This document shows positions 63,216 to 64,000 of a stretch of 64,000 nucleotides of DNA, one piece after another (within the stretch, counting starts at the first letter, position 1; each line of letters opens with the position of its first letter). Made by a program: the position numbers and the translations under genes. Under the pieces are notes generated by a model, which was given only the letters and a program-made list of their open reading frames with translations, did not search any database and was not told where the DNA came from. Origin of the DNA: a virus; the IMG/VR virus record IMGVR_UViG_3300042562_000746, positions 1-64,000 of that record; one strand, 5' to 3'.

Positions 63216-64000
63216 CTATGGTTTATAAAATATAAAAATTGGTTCGTATTTATATGATGTTCCTTCTAATTTCATAGAGTTCTTTACACCACTTAAATCT
63301 ACACCAGTCATTGGGCTCATTGTCATTCTAAGTTTACCTTTGTATTCCATACCTAAACTTGTAAGTACATCAATACTATCTTGTTCTAATGTAAACCATT
63401 TATCTTTACCCACCTTAATATCTGCAATATTCCAGCAAATGTATCTATCATTTTTAAGATATTCAAAAGCCGTTGTTAAGGTTGGTTTTAAGAATCCATC
63501 TCTCCAACTTTCATATGAATTAAACTTTTTAAACGATTGAGAATCATCATCTGAATATCTCTCTCTATCAAAGTATGGTGGTGATGTGAATATAAAATCT
63601 AACTTACCTTTATACTTTTGAAAATTTGGGTCTTCCGATATAATCTCCGAACCTGTTGTAAAGATTTCATATGTATTTTGATGTCCCCAAAATGGATTAG
63701 CTACACCCGGTACTTGTGTATTAAAGAACTCTGCTAAGTATTCATAACGAGTCTTACCTATCTCTGGTATTTGGTTTTCAGTATTAGGGTCATTTCCAAT
63801 GTAGTGAATATTTCTATCACCCACACTCAATGCTCCTAATATTCTACCACCCCATCCCGCCGAAGGGTCATAGATATTAATCTTATCTTGTCCTTTAATA
63901 TGTTGAGTAAACCTTTCATATAAATACTTTGCAGTTAATGGTGGAAAATTTACTGCTGGTTGAGAACCCATACCAATTCTAAATGCGGCTGTTGCTTCAG
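63216..64000 (-). CDS. DNA methyltransferase (partial; continues past window)
   Basis: The frame stays open to the right edge; upstream residues before MGSQPAVNF read EATAAFRIG. NIYDPSAGWGGRILGALSVG (SAM-binding motif I, GWGGR) and DFIFTSPPYFDRERYSD (catalytic TSPPY, N4-cytosine or N6-adenine type). The ending YKYEPIFIFYKP fits small phage methyltransferases. Methylation could protect phage DNA from host restriction. At least 261 residues are visible. Confidence 0.86.
   Translation of the reverse strand, partial: EATAAFRIGMGSQPAVNFPPLTAKYLYERFTQHIKGQDKINIYDPSAGWGGRILGALSVGDRNIHYIGNDPNTENQIPEIGKTRYEYLAEFFNTQVPGVANPFWGHQNTYEIFTTGSEIISEDPNFQKYKGKLDFIFTSPPYFDRERYSDDDSQSFKKFNSYESWRDGFLKPTLTTAFEYLKNDRYICWNIADIKVGKDKWFTLEQDSIDVLTSLGMEYKGKLRMTMSPMTGVDLSGVKNSMKLEGTSYKYEPIFIFYKP

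Noticed and set aside
1-64000. CRISPR array, insertion sequence, integrase or attachment site
   Set aside because: No spaced direct repeats of CRISPR type, no transposase or integrase motifs. The tRNA-like element at 24205 could mimic an attachment site but nothing else supports integration.

Overview
The window is a stretch of a large, AT-rich bacteriophage genome that probably infects a member of the Bacteroidota. Phage identity rests on a T4-type replication set: a gp44/gp62-like clamp loader (60607-61554 and 59555-60040), an ATP-dependent DNA ligase (3760-4869), a dUTPase (62779-63213), a Cas4-like nuclease (44253-45125) and a GroES-type co-chaperonin (60293-60601). It also rests on a DUF3008-type protein, a GP88-type protein and dozens of short, tightly packed genes. 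The host assignment rests on promoters of the Bacteroidota form (TTTG, exactly 20 nt, TAnnTTTA or TAnnTTAG) and on lipoprotein and TonB-receptor types characteristic of that phylum. Every supported gene lies on the minus strand, so transcription runs right to left, often with TAATG, ATGA or TAATATG stop-start junctions.

Layout, right to left. 59.5-64 kb: a DNA methyltransferase (cut by the window edge), dUTPase, a glycosyltransferase-like protein, clamp loader and GroES. 45.2-59.5 kb: an unusual block of exported proteins, with two proteins carrying cohesin-like ends (one with a C-type-lectin-like domain and a dockerin-like loop), outer-membrane beta-barrels, small lipoproteins, a TonB-dependent receptor paired with a beta-helix lipoprotein, a CsgG-like protein and a FeoA-domain protein. 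30-45 kb: a Cas4-like nuclease, then a glycan-modification block (two GT4 and three GT2-type glycosyltransferases, three SGNH hydrolases, a sulfotransferase-like protein) mixed with probable virion or assembly proteins (DUF3008 protein, HAD protein, zinc ribbon, coiled coils). 24-30 kb: an exported DRGH nuclease, a sugar-nucleotide trio (HAD phosphatase, cytidylyltransferase-fold enzyme, cupin), a bacterial-type ferredoxin, a cyclic-phosphate-processing receiver-like protein and small regulators. 18-24 kb: separately promoted units for a VWA protein with an HEASH motif, a MoxR-like AAA+ ATPase, a metallopeptidase-like protein and a DUF262/HNH-like protein. 0-18 kb: many small accessory proteins, including a family sharing an MLTIKNI-type N-terminus, two SWIM zinc-finger proteins, a 3D-domain protein, an HExxH protein and the ligase.

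Regulation is unusually readable. Ten promoters have the same 20-nt spacing. Four intergenic regions carry eight copies of a 20-bp element with the palindromic core TTGATWATCAA, placed upstream of the promoters. A 73-nt promoter and leader cassette is duplicated in front of two unrelated genes. Five intrinsic terminators close transcription units, and a sixth hairpin overlaps the start codon of the TonB receptor.

The most interesting hypothesis is that the phage carries an envelope-remodelling and possibly metal-acquisition island (TonB receptor plus surface lipoprotein, FeoA domain, CsgG-like channel, outer-membrane barrels; ferredoxin and a Dps-like protein elsewhere). These genes have signal peptides and so would act in the infected cell's envelope rather than in the virion. 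All assignments are from reading motifs by eye; no database search was possible.
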